From Betaproteobacteria bacterium (GTDB lineage: Bacteria; Pseudomonadota; Gammaproteobacteria; Burkholderiales; SG8-39), in NCBI GenBank assembly GCA_009693435.1, contig SHXF01000097.1, positions 1-15,894 of the forward strand: DNA of 15,894 bases, written 5' to 3'. The position numbers were made by a program, and so were the translations under genes. Position 1 is the stretch's first letter. The number at the start of each line of letters is the position of its first letter. The notes under the pieces are model-generated. The model was not told where the DNA came from and ran no database searches. It saw nothing but the letters and a program-made list of their open reading frames with translations. Positions 1-7,075 of this stretch are shown here, in pieces.

Positions 1-2
1 GC

Positions 3-140
3 ATTACGATCCGTCATGGCTGGCCTTTCGGGGCGATGGTTTGGCTGTCTGGTAACAACCATCCTATCAATCCTTGGGCCGGCCACCCCGCTTATTCAAA
101 CACTTACACCGCCGCTTCTATCGCTGCGAACCTAAAGTAA
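3..140 (+). CDS. Possible 3' end of an unrecognised gene, truncated by the window edge
   Basis: One frame is open from the first bases to a TAA at 138-140 and gives about 45 residues ending in SIAANLK. The stretch is rich in Asn, Pro, Trp and aromatic residues (for example GNNHPINPWAGHPAYSNTY) and does not look like random GC-rich translation. Base composition is lower in G+C than the gene downstream. I do not recognise a family, and the open frame is short enough to be chance. The start lies outside the window. Confidence 0.3.
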   Translation: MTIRHGWPFGAMVWLSGNNHPINPWAGHPAYSNTYTAASIAANLK

Positions 141-220
141 GTGCCATTCCGATTAAGCGGGCAATCTGTGGTTGGATTTCCACAGTGGGCTACCTGAGCA
201 GTACGGCCAGTCCTCGCACA

Positions 221-255
221 GTGGGAAGTGGGAGGTGGGAAGTGGGAACTGGAAA
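221..255. repeat. GTGGGAR heptanucleotide minisatellite
   Basis: Four consecutive 7-bp units (GTGGGAA, GTGGGAG, GTGGGAA, GTGGGAA) run from 221 to 248, followed by a decayed fifth unit CTGGAAA. A single related GTGGGAAA lies at about 266-273. There is no convincing coding frame here, so it is probably an intergenic slippage-prone repeat. Confidence 0.75.
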
Positions 256-325
256 CTCCGGGTAAAGTGGGAAATTCGTGCCGCGCCTAGCGGGTACTGC
301 ATGAAGTTGGGATGAAGGACAAGGA

Positions 326-353
326 CCGGTTGCAACAGCTGTGTTGCAACCGG
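326..353. promoter_or_regulatory. Perfect 11-bp inverted repeat in the leader of the reductase gene
   Basis: CCGGTTGCAAC and GTTGCAACCGG are perfect inverted copies separated by AGCTGT. The right arm ends 63 bp before the ATG at 417. No T-run follows, so an intrinsic terminator is unlikely. It may be the operator of a dimeric regulator or an RNA hairpin in the 5' leader. A second, weaker inverted repeat (TGCGTG/CACGCA, 363-384) lies between it and the start codon. The regulator is not identifiable from this window. Confidence 0.5.
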
Positions 354-416
354 CGAGGGTAATGCGTGAGAGACATTGCACGCATGATGAAACGGACTTA
401 AGGGATCCAGGATCCG

Positions 417-1601
417 ATGCGTAAAGATTCCGGCCTGTTACTGGTCACGGGCGCCACCGGCTTTCTCGGCGGCGCGATCATCGCATCCCTGATCGGGGGA
501 ACGCGCTGGCCTTCTGTCTTGCTGCTGGTGCGCGCGGAGAACCCGGCGCAGGGGCGCCGGCGCATCATCGAGTCGCTGCTGAAATTCGGCGTGTCCGCGG
601 AGGATTGCGAGCGGGTGCTGCCCGGTCAGATCGTGTGCGGCGATCTGTGCAGCGTGCCTGCTTTCGCGGCCGACCCGCGCCTCCCGCGGGTGACGGAGGT
701 CATCAACTGCGCGGCGCTGGCGGGTTTCGGCAAGCCGCGCACGCTCTGGCCGACCAACGTGGACGGCACCATCGAATTCGCGCGGCATCTGCTCGCGGTG
801 GCGCCGCTGCGGCGTTTTGTGCACGTGGGCACGGCCATGTCCTGCGGCTTTCCCGCGCCCTCGGTGGTGCGCGAGGACTTCCTGCCCGCCGCCGATGCAT
901 CGCACCTGGTGACCTACACCGAATCCAAGATCGAATGCGAGCGCAGGCTCAGGGTCGAACTTCCCGGACTGCCGCTGGTGGTCGCGCGGCCTTCCATCAT
1001 CGTGGGCGATACGCGCTACGGTTGCGGGCCTTCGCCGAGCATCTTCTGGGTATTCAGGATGGCGCGGGCGCTGGGCCAGTTCACCTGCGCGGAGGATGAC
1101 CGGGTCGACGTGGTGCCGGCGGACTATTGCGCCGAGGCGATACTGCACCTCCTGGCCAAGCCCGACCTCTCGCATGACCTGTATCATGTCTCGGCGGGAC
1201 CGAAGTGGAGCGCCAACTTCCGCGAAATCGACGCGGCGATTGCGGCAGCCCTGGGGCAGGCGCCCACACAGGGGTATCAACAGGTGGATTACGACACCAT
1301 CGCAGCCCGCCACGCGGAATTTCAGGCGCTGTTCGGACCGTGCATCGTATCGGTCATGTTGCGCGCCATCGAACTCTATGGCCAGTATTCAGCCTTGGAC
1401 ATGACGTTCGACAACGGGCGATTGCTCGCCGAAGGCATGGCGCCGCCGCCGCGCTTCACGGATTACGCCGGACTGTGCGCGCGCACCGCCGAGGGCACGA
1501 CCATAGCCGAGCAGATGCAATACGATTTCAAGGGCCTCAGCACGCGCTCCGCGCAGGCGCTGGCGGCGATGACGAAACCGGCCCTCGCGGTGGCTGCCTG
1601 A
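417..1601 (+). CDS. Stand-alone thioester reductase-like SDR (NAD_binding_4 type)
   Basis: The 394-residue protein is an extended short-chain dehydrogenase of the kind found as terminal reductase domains of NRPS/PKS lines and in fatty acyl reductases. The Rossmann motif TGATGFLG is at residues 11-18, NVDGT at 114-118, the active-site YxxxK (YTESK) at 167-171, and RPSIIVG at 191-197 with VDVVPADY at 230-237, both typical of the family. Such enzymes reduce a phosphopantetheine-bound acyl thioester with NAD(P)H to an aldehyde or alcohol. No adenylation or carrier domain is fused to it; the carrier is probably the ACP encoded 25 bp downstream. The last 110 or so residues have no motif I recognise. 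The ATG has AGGA four bases upstream, a rather tight site. A sugar epimerase is less likely given the neighbours and the sequence after the YxxxK. It is probably cytoplasmic and soluble. Confidence 0.85.
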   Translation: MRKDSGLLLVTGATGFLGGAIIASLIGGTRWPSVLLLVRAENPAQGRRRIIESLLKFGVSAEDCERVLPGQIVCGDLCSVPAFAADPRLPRVTEVINCAALAGFGKPRTLWPTNVDGTIEFARHLLAVAPLRRFVHVGTAMSCGFPAPSVVREDFLPAADASHLVTYTESKIECERRLRVELPGLPLVVARPSIIVGDTRYGCGPSPSIFWVFRMARALGQFTCAEDDRVDVVPADYCAEAILHLLAKPDLSHDLYHVSAGPKWSANFREIDAAIAAALGQAPTQGYQQVDYDTIAARHAEFQALFGPCIVSVMLRAIELYGQYSALDMTFDNGRLLAEGMAPPPRFTDYAGLCARTAEGTTIAEQMQYDFKGLSTRSAQALAAMTKPALAVAA

Positions 1602-1626
1602 TGCGACACCGGTCGGGCAGAACTTG

Positions 1627-1887
1627 ATGATCCAGCAAGTCGACACGCTCGCCATCATACAGAAGGTGATGGCGGAGGATCTGGGCATAGCGATTGGCGA
1701 CCTTGACCCGGCACGACCGCTGGAGGAGTTGGGCGTGGACTCGCTCGCCACCATCGAACTCATGTTCACGCTGGAGGACACCTTCGGCGTGCGCATGGGC
1801 GATGAACGCGTGCCGATACGCACGGTTCAGGACATTGCCGACATCGTGGATCGCCTGATCCGCGAGCGGGATGGCGCCGTAAAGTAG
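1627..1887 (+). CDS. Acyl carrier protein
   Basis: This acidic 86-residue protein has the ACP signature LGVDSLATIEL. The Ser of DSL (residue 39 counted from the ATG, codon at 1741-1743) is the expected site of 4'-phosphopantetheine attachment by a PPTase encoded elsewhere. A TTG directly before the ATG (1624) would add one residue; I prefer the ATG. Ribosome-binding sequence is weak (GGGCAG), consistent with translation following on from the reductase gene. It lies between a thioester reductase and a ketosynthase, so it is most likely a dedicated carrier for this cluster rather than the housekeeping AcpP, which normally sits in the fab cluster. Length and helix pattern fit a complete ACP. Confidence 0.92.
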   Translation: MIQQVDTLAIIQKVMAEDLGIAIGDLDPARPLEELGVDSLATIELMFTLEDTFGVRMGDERVPIRTVQDIADIVDRLIRERDGAVK

Positions 1888-1898
1888 GCAGGCCTGCC
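1887..1898. promoter_or_regulatory. Perfect 12-bp palindrome between the ACP stop and the synthase start
   Basis: GGCAGGCCTGCC runs from the last base of the ACP stop codon to the base before the TTG start of the synthase gene. Its left half, TAGGCAGG, is also the only Shine-Dalgarno-like sequence for that start. Folding would therefore hide the ribosome-binding site unless ribosomes finishing the ACP gene open it. This coupling is inference. Confidence 0.35.
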
Positions 1899-3134
1899 TT
1901 GCGCCGGGTGGTGGTAACCGGACTGGGTGTCGTCAGCCCCGTGGGAACCGGCGCCGCGCGCTTTTTCGATGCGCTGCTGGCGGGACGCTCCGGTATCCGC
2001 AGGATCACCGCCCCCTTCGTCGGTCAGTTGCTTGCGACCGTCGCCGGCGAAGTCGACTTCGATCCCGCGGCGCATTTCCCGAAGGCGCGGCTTGCGATGC
2101 TGGACCGCGGCAGTCAGCTGGCGCTGGTTGCGGCCAGGGAAGCGATCGGCGACTCGGGCATCGTGCTGGATGAGAGCCTGCAGGGGCGGACCGGCGTCTT
2201 CATGGGCACCGGCATGGGCGGCGCGCATACGCTGGAAAGCGGCTACGAAGACCTGTTGCGCGATCACAAGGACCGGCTGCCGCCTTACACGGTGCTGCGC
2301 GCCATGCACAATGCGGCGGCAGCCCACGTGTCCATCGATTTCGGCCTGCGCGGCCCGTCGTACACCTTTTCGACAGCGTGCTCCTCGTCTGCTGTCGCCA
2401 TAGGCGAAGCCTGCCGCGCCATCCGCCACGGCTATGCGGATGCAGCTATAGCTGGCGGCACCGAGTCCATCATCACCCTCGGAACCATGCGCGCGTGGGA
2501 AGCGATGCGCACTCTGGCGCGCGAAGATGCAGAGGACCCGGCCGCGTCGTGCCGGCCTTTCTCGCTGGACCGCGACGGACTGGTGCTGGGCGAGGGCGCC
2601 GGCCTCGTGGTGCTGGAGGATCTGGAGGGCGCGCGGGCGCGAGGCGCGCGCATCCATGCGGAAATCCTCGGCTACGGCACGGCGAGCGATGCGTCGCACA
2701 TCGCCAAGCCGCACATCGGCGGGCAGGTTGCGGCCATGCAGCTGGCGCTGGCCGATGCGGCAATGAACGCGAGCGAAATCGACTACATCAACGCGCACGG
2801 CACGGCGACCCTCGCGGGCGATGCCGTCGAGACCGCCGCCATCAAGCAGGTGTTCGGTGAACACGCACGCCGTCTCGCCGTCAGTTCCACCAAATCCATG
2901 CACGGCCACCTGATGGGCGCCGCCGGTGCGGTCGAGTTCATCGCGGCCGTTCTCGCGATTGCGCACCGGGCGCTACCGCCCACCGCCCACCTGAGAGCCG
3001 CCGATCCCGAGTGCGACCTCGACTTCATCGCCAACACCGCCCGGCACGGCGTCCCTGTGCGCGCCGTGATGTCCAACTCGTTTGCGTTCGGCGGCAGCGA
3101 TGCCGCGCTGATTGCGGGCCCAGTCCGCGATTAA
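1899..3134 (+). CDS. Beta-ketoacyl-ACP synthase (KAS I/II, FabF-like)
   Basis: The 411-residue protein has full FabF length and all family landmarks: the N-terminal VVVTGLGVVSPVG; the nucleophile Cys161 in STACSSSAVAIGEA; His300 in NAHGTATLAGD; Lys332 and His337 in STKSMHGHLMGAAGA; and a C-terminal glycine loop (SFAFGGSDAAL, 395-405) where FabF usually has SFGFGGTNA. The complete Cys-His-His set means an active decarboxylating condensing enzyme rather than a chain-length factor. It would extend an acyl chain on the ACP encoded 11 bp upstream using malonyl-ACP. The start is TTG, the only start that fits the conserved N-terminus. Substrate and chain length cannot be read from sequence. A synthase with its own ACP and thioester reductase suggests a specialised lipid or polyketide product rather than housekeeping fatty-acid synthesis. 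Confidence 0.93.
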   Translation: MRRVVVTGLGVVSPVGTGAARFFDALLAGRSGIRRITAPFVGQLLATVAGEVDFDPAAHFPKARLAMLDRGSQLALVAAREAIGDSGIVLDESLQGRTGVFMGTGMGGAHTLESGYEDLLRDHKDRLPPYTVLRAMHNAAAAHVSIDFGLRGPSYTFSTACSSSAVAIGEACRAIRHGYADAAIAGGTESIITLGTMRAWEAMRTLAREDAEDPAASCRPFSLDRDGLVLGEGAGLVVLEDLEGARARGARIHAEILGYGTASDASHIAKPHIGGQVAAMQLALADAAMNASEIDYINAHGTATLAGDAVETAAIKQVFGEHARRLAVSSTKSMHGHLMGAAGAVEFIAAVLAIAHRALPPTAHLRAADPECDLDFIANTARHGVPVRAVMSNSFAFGGSDAALIAGPVRD

Positions 3135-3138
3135 ACCG

Positions 3139-3183
3139 GGGACAGACCACGGTTTAGTGAGGCGCTTAAACGTGGTCTGTCCC
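3139..3183. repeat. REP-like inverted repeat with GGGACAGACCACG arms
   Basis: GGGACAGACCACG (3139-3151) is mirrored exactly by CGTGGTCTGTCCC (3171-3183), with partial pairing of the GTTTAG/CTTAAA bases inside. The element begins just after the TAA of the synthase gene and lies between convergent genes, the usual site of REP elements. I recall arms of this type as common dispersed palindromes in beta- and gammaproteobacteria, often near RAYT transposase genes; no such gene is in the window. It may also act as a bidirectional transcription barrier. Confidence 0.75.
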
Positions 3184-3223
3184 GTATGGCACGTTATGGC
3201 ATCGTCCGATGGTCTCGGCGGCA

Positions 3224-3877
3224 TCAGTCCGCCTGAAAGCTTGCGGCCTTGTGGCTACCATCGCAGTAGGGCTTGTTCCTGGACTCGCCGCAGCGGCACA
3301 GGTAAGTTTCACTTACCTTGTTGCAGGTTCGTCCCGTGCCGCTCACCACTTCAAGATTACCCGCCACACGTAGTGGTCCATTGGGAATACCGTCGACCTT
3401 CAGCGGGCCATTGCGCACGGCCAGTGCTGCAAAGCTGGCGGTGGCGGGCTCCCCCGAGGCTACGAAGCCCGATGCCGTGTGGCTGCCATCGCAGAACGGC
3501 TTGCTCTTTGACTGGCCGCAGCGGCACAGCGTGGCGCGCGGGGACGCCTGCGGCACGCCTCGAATCTGCAGTTCGGCCTCGAAGGCCAGGGGCCCGTTTT
3601 CCCGCACACGCACTGTGTTGACGACGGGCGGCGCGTCTGAGGTGGGCGCAGCGCCTGCGAGGGCGGAATTGCGCACCACCCGAATGGCGCCCGACGGGCA
3701 ACTCTTGGCAATGTGCATCAACTCGTCCACCGGCTGCGCGTCAGGGTGTATCCACTCGCCCTGCACGTTGGGCACGAACACGTCGGGGTGAGACAGAACG
3801 CAGGTGCGCGAATGGATGCACTTTTGCGCGTCGAAGTGAATGGTTGCGTCTTTTCCTGCCACGACTTCTATAGCCAT
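3224..3877 (-). CDS. Fe-S protein with one divergent 4Fe-4S domain (Fer4_19) and two CDGSH domains
   Basis: The 217-residue protein has three predicted cluster sites. The N-terminal part (about 8-68) resembles the Fer4_19/YjdI divergent mono-cluster domain, with Cys20, Cys26 and Cys60 in SCPSGAI. Two CDGSH (mitoNEET-type) sites follow: Cys118, Cys120, Cys129, His133 and Cys194, Cys196, Cys205, His209, both with the full CxC...PxCDGSH pattern. CDGSH sites hold a pH-sensitive 2Fe-2S cluster with three Cys and one His. The likely role is electron transfer or Fe-S/redox handling in the cytoplasm; no partner is evident. Start: ATG at 3877 with GAGGAG seven bases upstream. The frame stays open to 4258, but that extension lacks family similarity and would bypass this strong ribosome-binding site. 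It converges on the synthase gene and stands alone. Confidence 0.92.
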   Translation of the reverse strand: MAIEVVAGKDATIHFDAQKCIHSRTCVLSHPDVFVPNVQGEWIHPDAQPVDELMHIAKSCPSGAIRVVRNSALAGAAPTSDAPPVVNTVRVRENGPLAFEAELQIRGVPQASPRATLCRCGQSKSKPFCDGSHTASGFVASGEPATASFAALAVRNGPLKVDGIPNGPLRVAGNLEVVSGTGRTCNKVSETYLCRCGESRNKPYCDGSHKAASFQAD

Positions 3878-3884
3878 GCCTGTT

Positions 3885-3890
3885 CTCCTC
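3885..3890 (-). promoter_or_regulatory. Strong ribosome-binding site fixing the CDGSH gene start
   Basis: On the minus strand GAGGAG lies seven bases before the ATG at 3877-3875. It decides the start against the long upstream open frame. Confidence 0.8.
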
Positions 3891-4302
3891 GGTAGGTTGG
3901 TGAAATCCCGGTTGCGACCGGTCTGGCGAAGCGCCGTTCGAAGGTGCGGATAATAGCGTGTCCGGGAATCAGAGACCGGACGCCGGTGTGCACAAAAACG
4001 GGAGCGAGGCACCGGCGCGAGAGTGTGGCGCAGGGCAACTACCGAATCAATGAAACCGCGAACTAAGTGAGTCGGCGAAACGTGACGATTCATCCGGAAG
4101 CTCGACATGGCAAGGCGATAATTTAAGAGAATATTTTTTGCATTACCAATAAACACGACACTCTGCAGGTAGTTGAAAAATAAAAATAGAATAAAAATCG
4201 GCGCGCCCCCGGGATTTATCCTGCTGCGCCACCCGGAATCCGTCGCCCGGTTGCCCATCAGCCGGAGTCGGTTCTGCCGGCAGGTCGATTAGAATCGACA
4301 CG
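3891..4302. other. Divergent intergenic region with an AT-rich island
   Basis: This gap separates the Fe-S gene (-) from the helicase gene (+). A strongly AT-rich island, unlike its surroundings, occupies about 4117-4199 and includes TTTTTT at 4133-4138 and runs of A at 4175-4197. A minus-strand TATTAT (3950-3955) is a possible -10 for the Fe-S gene but has no good -35. For the helicase, TTGAAA at 4173 has no -10 at normal spacing. Promoters must lie here but I cannot place them reliably. I see no convincing small gene. Confidence 0.5.
4284..4299. promoter_or_regulatory. Perfect 7-bp inverted repeat immediately before the helicase start
   Basis: GTCGATT and AATCGAC are separated by AG and end three bases before the ATG at 4303, where a ribosome-binding site would normally sit; none is recognisable. 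TAGAAT (4290-4295) inside it resembles a -10 box, so transcription may begin very close to the start codon. It could be an operator over the promoter. Confidence 0.4.
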
Positions 4303-7056
4303 ATGACACCCAGCGCGCCCGTTCCCGCACTCGCTCCCATCCTCACCCCGCATGGCCGCCTGATGCTGGCGCCGGATAGCGACGCTCCGGTGCTGGCGGA
4401 TGATGTGCAACGCAGGCTGGCCGAATCATTCGCACGTGGCGCCGGGCACGGACTGTTGCGGTTGGGCGCGGGTGAAGTGGGGACGGCGCTGCCCGCGGTG
4501 TTCGGCTTCTGGCGCGACTTCGGCGCGCGTTACATCACGGCCCTGTGCGCATCGCCCGCAGCGGCCGATGGCGGCGGCGCTGCGCGGGAAGCATTGGACG
4601 AAGTGCCGCTCGCCGAACTTCCGCTCCAGGAATTCGAAGCGCTCGCCTCCGAAGCGCCGCCGATGATGGGCGCGGAGTACCTGACGCCGTCGGTGCTGCG
4701 CGCGCTGTGGGTAGAACTCGACGCGGCGTTTCGCGCCGGGTTGAAACACTCGAAGCAGCCGCTTCAGGATTTTCTCAAAGCGCTGCATCCGGCCTGGAAT
4801 CTGGTCGGACGGGTGCACTTCAATCTGGCCGAAAACCGCAAGGACGACGAAGCACCGTTCGCCTTTCTTGCCACCTACACCACGCGCCTGTCCGCGCAGG
4901 CGAAAGCGCAGCACCTGCCGCTGGCGCAGGCGCTGCGCGAATATTCGGAGGCGAAGAACCAGGCGCGGCTGCTGTCGCTGCTCGTGCCGGTGCAGCGCGC
5001 CGCGGAGCACTGCGTCTGGCTGCGCGCCATGGTCGACACGGGCGATATTTATCATCCGCTGCGCTGGAGCGCCGCCGAGGCCTACCAGTTCCTCAGCGAT
5101 GTGCCGCGCCTGGAAGCGGCGGGCATCGTGGTGCGCACGGCGGGCGTCTGGCGCGCTGGCCGTCCGTCCCGGCCGCAAGTGAGGGCGACGGTGGGCGGCA
5201 ATGCACCCTCGCTGCTTGGCCAGGACGCGCTGCTCGACTTCAAGATGGAGATCACGCTGGAGGGTGAGCGCCTGGACGCAGCCGAGATCAACAGGCTGCT
5301 GGCCGGCTCGGATGGCCTGCAACTCATCCGCGGGCACTGGGTCGAAGTCGATCGGACGAAGCTGACCCGCATGCTCGAGCGCTTTCGCGACATTGAACGT
5401 GCTGCGGTTGCGGGCGGGATTCCCTTCGCCGAAGCGATGCGCCTGGTCGCCGGCGCCGGCGTCAGCATGGATGCCGCGGCCGCCGACCCCGACTGGTCGC
5501 AGGTTGTGGCCGGCCCGTGGCTCGCCGACACGCTGGCCGGCCTGCGCGGCCCCGAGGGCCTCGCGCAGGTGGAACCGGGCCCGGAACTCAAGGCTACTCT
5601 GCGGCCCTACCAGCAGGCGGGCCTGCGCTGGCTGTATCTGCTCTACCGGCTCGGCCTGGGCGCCTGCCTCGCCGACGATATGGGTCTGGGCAAGACGATA
5701 CAGGTGCTATCCCTGCTGCTTGTGATCAAACGCGAACAAGCCGGAAAGCGCGACGGATTGCGCGACGCGCGACGCGCCAGCCTGCTGGTCGCGCCGGCCT
5801 CTCTGCTGGCGAACTGGGCGGCCGAGATTGCGCGCTTCGCACCCGCGCTGAACGCACTGATCGCGCATCCCTCGGCGATGCCCATGGCGGCGTTGCGATC
5901 GATCGATCGGGAACGGCTTGCGGATGTGGACCTGGTCATCACCAGCTATGGCTCGCTGTTGCGCCTGCCGTGGCTGGAAACACTGCCATGGCGTCTGGTG
6001 GTGCTGGACGAAGCCCAGGCGATCAAGAATCCGGGTGCGAAACAGACGCGCCTGGCGAAGATGCTCGCCGCGCACGCGCGTATCGCGCTCACCGGCACGC
6101 CGGTGGAGAACCGCCTTTCGGACCTGTGGTCGATCCTCGATTTCACTCACCCGGGTCTGCTAGGCACGGACAAGGCGTTCACCGCGTTCGCGCGGCGCCT
6201 GGCGGAAGCCGAGCACTACGGTCCGCTGCGCGAGCTGGTGCGCCCCTATATCCTGCGCCGCCTGAAAACGGACAAGTCGGTAATCCCCGACCTGCCGGAC
6301 AAGACCGAACTGAAAGCCTGGTGCCACTTGAGCCCGACGCAGGCGGCGTTGTATCAGCGCGCGGTGAAGGAACTGGCCGCGGAACTCGACAAGGCGAAGG
6401 AGGGCATCGCCCGCAAGGGTCTGGTGCTGTCGTTCCTGATGCGCTTCAAGCAGATCTGCAATCATCCATCGCAATGGCTGGGCGATGCGGCCTGGGCTGA
6501 AGCCGACAGCGGCAAATTCGCGCGCCTGCGTGAAATCGCCGAGGTCATTGCCGCCAGGCAGGAAAAAGTGCTTGTCTTCACCCAGTTCCGCGAAGCGACC
6601 GAACCGCTCGCCGCCTTTCTCGGTTCGGTGTTCGGGCGCGCCGGGCTGGTGCTGCACGGTGGCACCGCGGTGGCGCGGCGCCAGGCGCTGGTGCGACGTT
6701 TCCAGGAGGATGAGCGCGCGCCGTTTTTCGTGCTCTCGCTCAAGGCCGGCGGCGCCGGTCTCAACCTGACCGCCGCCTCGCACGTGGTCCACTTCGATCG
6801 CTGGTGGAATCCGGCGGTGGAGAATCAGGCCACGGATCGCGCCTTTCGCATCGGCCAGACGCGCAACGTGCTGGTGCACAAGTTCGTCTGCCGCGGCACC
6901 ATCGAAGACCGCATAGACCGCCTGATCGAGTCCAAGCAGGAACTCGTGCGCGATGTCCTGGAGGGCGGGGCCGAGCTGTTGTTGACGGAAATGAGCGACC
7001 GCGAATTGCTCGAGCTGGTCGCGCTCGACATTCATACGGCGCGGCAGGATGCCTGA
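4303..7056 (+). CDS. SNF2/HepA-family DEAD/DEAH-box helicase
   Basis: The 917-residue protein is a Swi2/Snf2-type ATPase. The N-terminal 420 or so residues are the variable region found in bacterial SNF2 proteins. The motor follows: motif I DDMGLGKT at 458-465, motif II DEAQ at 569-572, motif III TGTP at 597-600, then the C-terminal RecA lobe with VLVFTQF, SLKAGGAGLNLT and the SNF2 hallmark FDRWWNPAVENQATDRAFRIGQ-type block ending at 852. All ATP-hydrolysis residues are present, so it should be active. These proteins translocate on double-stranded DNA and displace bound proteins or RNA polymerase; the bacterial HepA/RapA relatives act in transcription recycling or DNA repair. The SWIM protein gene follows after 19 bp, very likely one operon. 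The start is the first ATG giving family length, although no Shine-Dalgarno sequence is seen. Confidence 0.95.
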   Translation: MTPSAPVPALAPILTPHGRLMLAPDSDAPVLADDVQRRLAESFARGAGHGLLRLGAGEVGTALPAVFGFWRDFGARYITALCASPAAADGGGAAREALDEVPLAELPLQEFEALASEAPPMMGAEYLTPSVLRALWVELDAAFRAGLKHSKQPLQDFLKALHPAWNLVGRVHFNLAENRKDDEAPFAFLATYTTRLSAQAKAQHLPLAQALREYSEAKNQARLLSLLVPVQRAAEHCVWLRAMVDTGDIYHPLRWSAAEAYQFLSDVPRLEAAGIVVRTAGVWRAGRPSRPQVRATVGGNAPSLLGQDALLDFKMEITLEGERLDAAEINRLLAGSDGLQLIRGHWVEVDRTKLTRMLERFRDIERAAVAGGIPFAEAMRLVAGAGVSMDAAAADPDWSQVVAGPWLADTLAGLRGPEGLAQVEPGPELKATLRPYQQAGLRWLYLLYRLGLGACLADDMGLGKTIQVLSLLLVIKREQAGKRDGLRDARRASLLVAPASLLANWAAEIARFAPALNALIAHPSAMPMAALRSIDRERLADVDLVITSYGSLLRLPWLETLPWRLVVLDEAQAIKNPGAKQTRLAKMLAAHARIALTGTPVENRLSDLWSILDFTHPGLLGTDKAFTAFARRLAEAEHYGPLRELVRPYILRRLKTDKSVIPDLPDKTELKAWCHLSPTQAALYQRAVKELAAELDKAKEGIARKGLVLSFLMRFKQICNHPSQWLGDAAWAEADSGKFARLREIAEVIAARQEKVLVFTQFREATEPLAAFLGSVFGRAGLVLHGGTAVARRQALVRRFQEDERAPFFVLSLKAGGAGLNLTAASHVVHFDRWWNPAVENQATDRAFRIGQTRNVLVHKFVCRGTIEDRIDRLIESKQELVRDVLEGGAELLLTEMSDRELLELVALDIHTARQDA

Positions 7057-7061
7057 TCCAT

Positions 7062-7068
7062 AAGGAGG
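7062..7068 (+). promoter_or_regulatory. Ribosome-binding site of the SWIM gene
   Basis: AAGGAGG, a near-perfect Shine-Dalgarno sequence, lies seven bases before the ATG at 7076 and just after the helicase stop. It decides the start and implies higher translation than the helicase, which has no clear site. Confidence 0.85.
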
Positions 7069-7075
7069 ATGACCG

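Noticed and set aside
1827..2966. 379-codon open frame on the minus strand
   Set aside because: It is the antisense shadow of the KAS gene, His/Arg/Gly-rich without motifs.
4132..4138. T-run as an intrinsic terminator
   Set aside because: No GC-rich stem precedes it, and no plus-strand gene ends upstream of it.
3878..4258. N-terminal extension of the Fe-S protein frame to 4258 (-)
   Set aside because: The extension has no domain similarity, is Arg-rich like non-coding GC-rich text, spans an AT-rich island, and ignores the strong ribosome-binding site at 3885-3890.
6160..7035. 291-codon open frame on the minus strand
   Set aside because: It is a shadow of the SNF2 helicase motor region, whose motifs are all on the plus strand.
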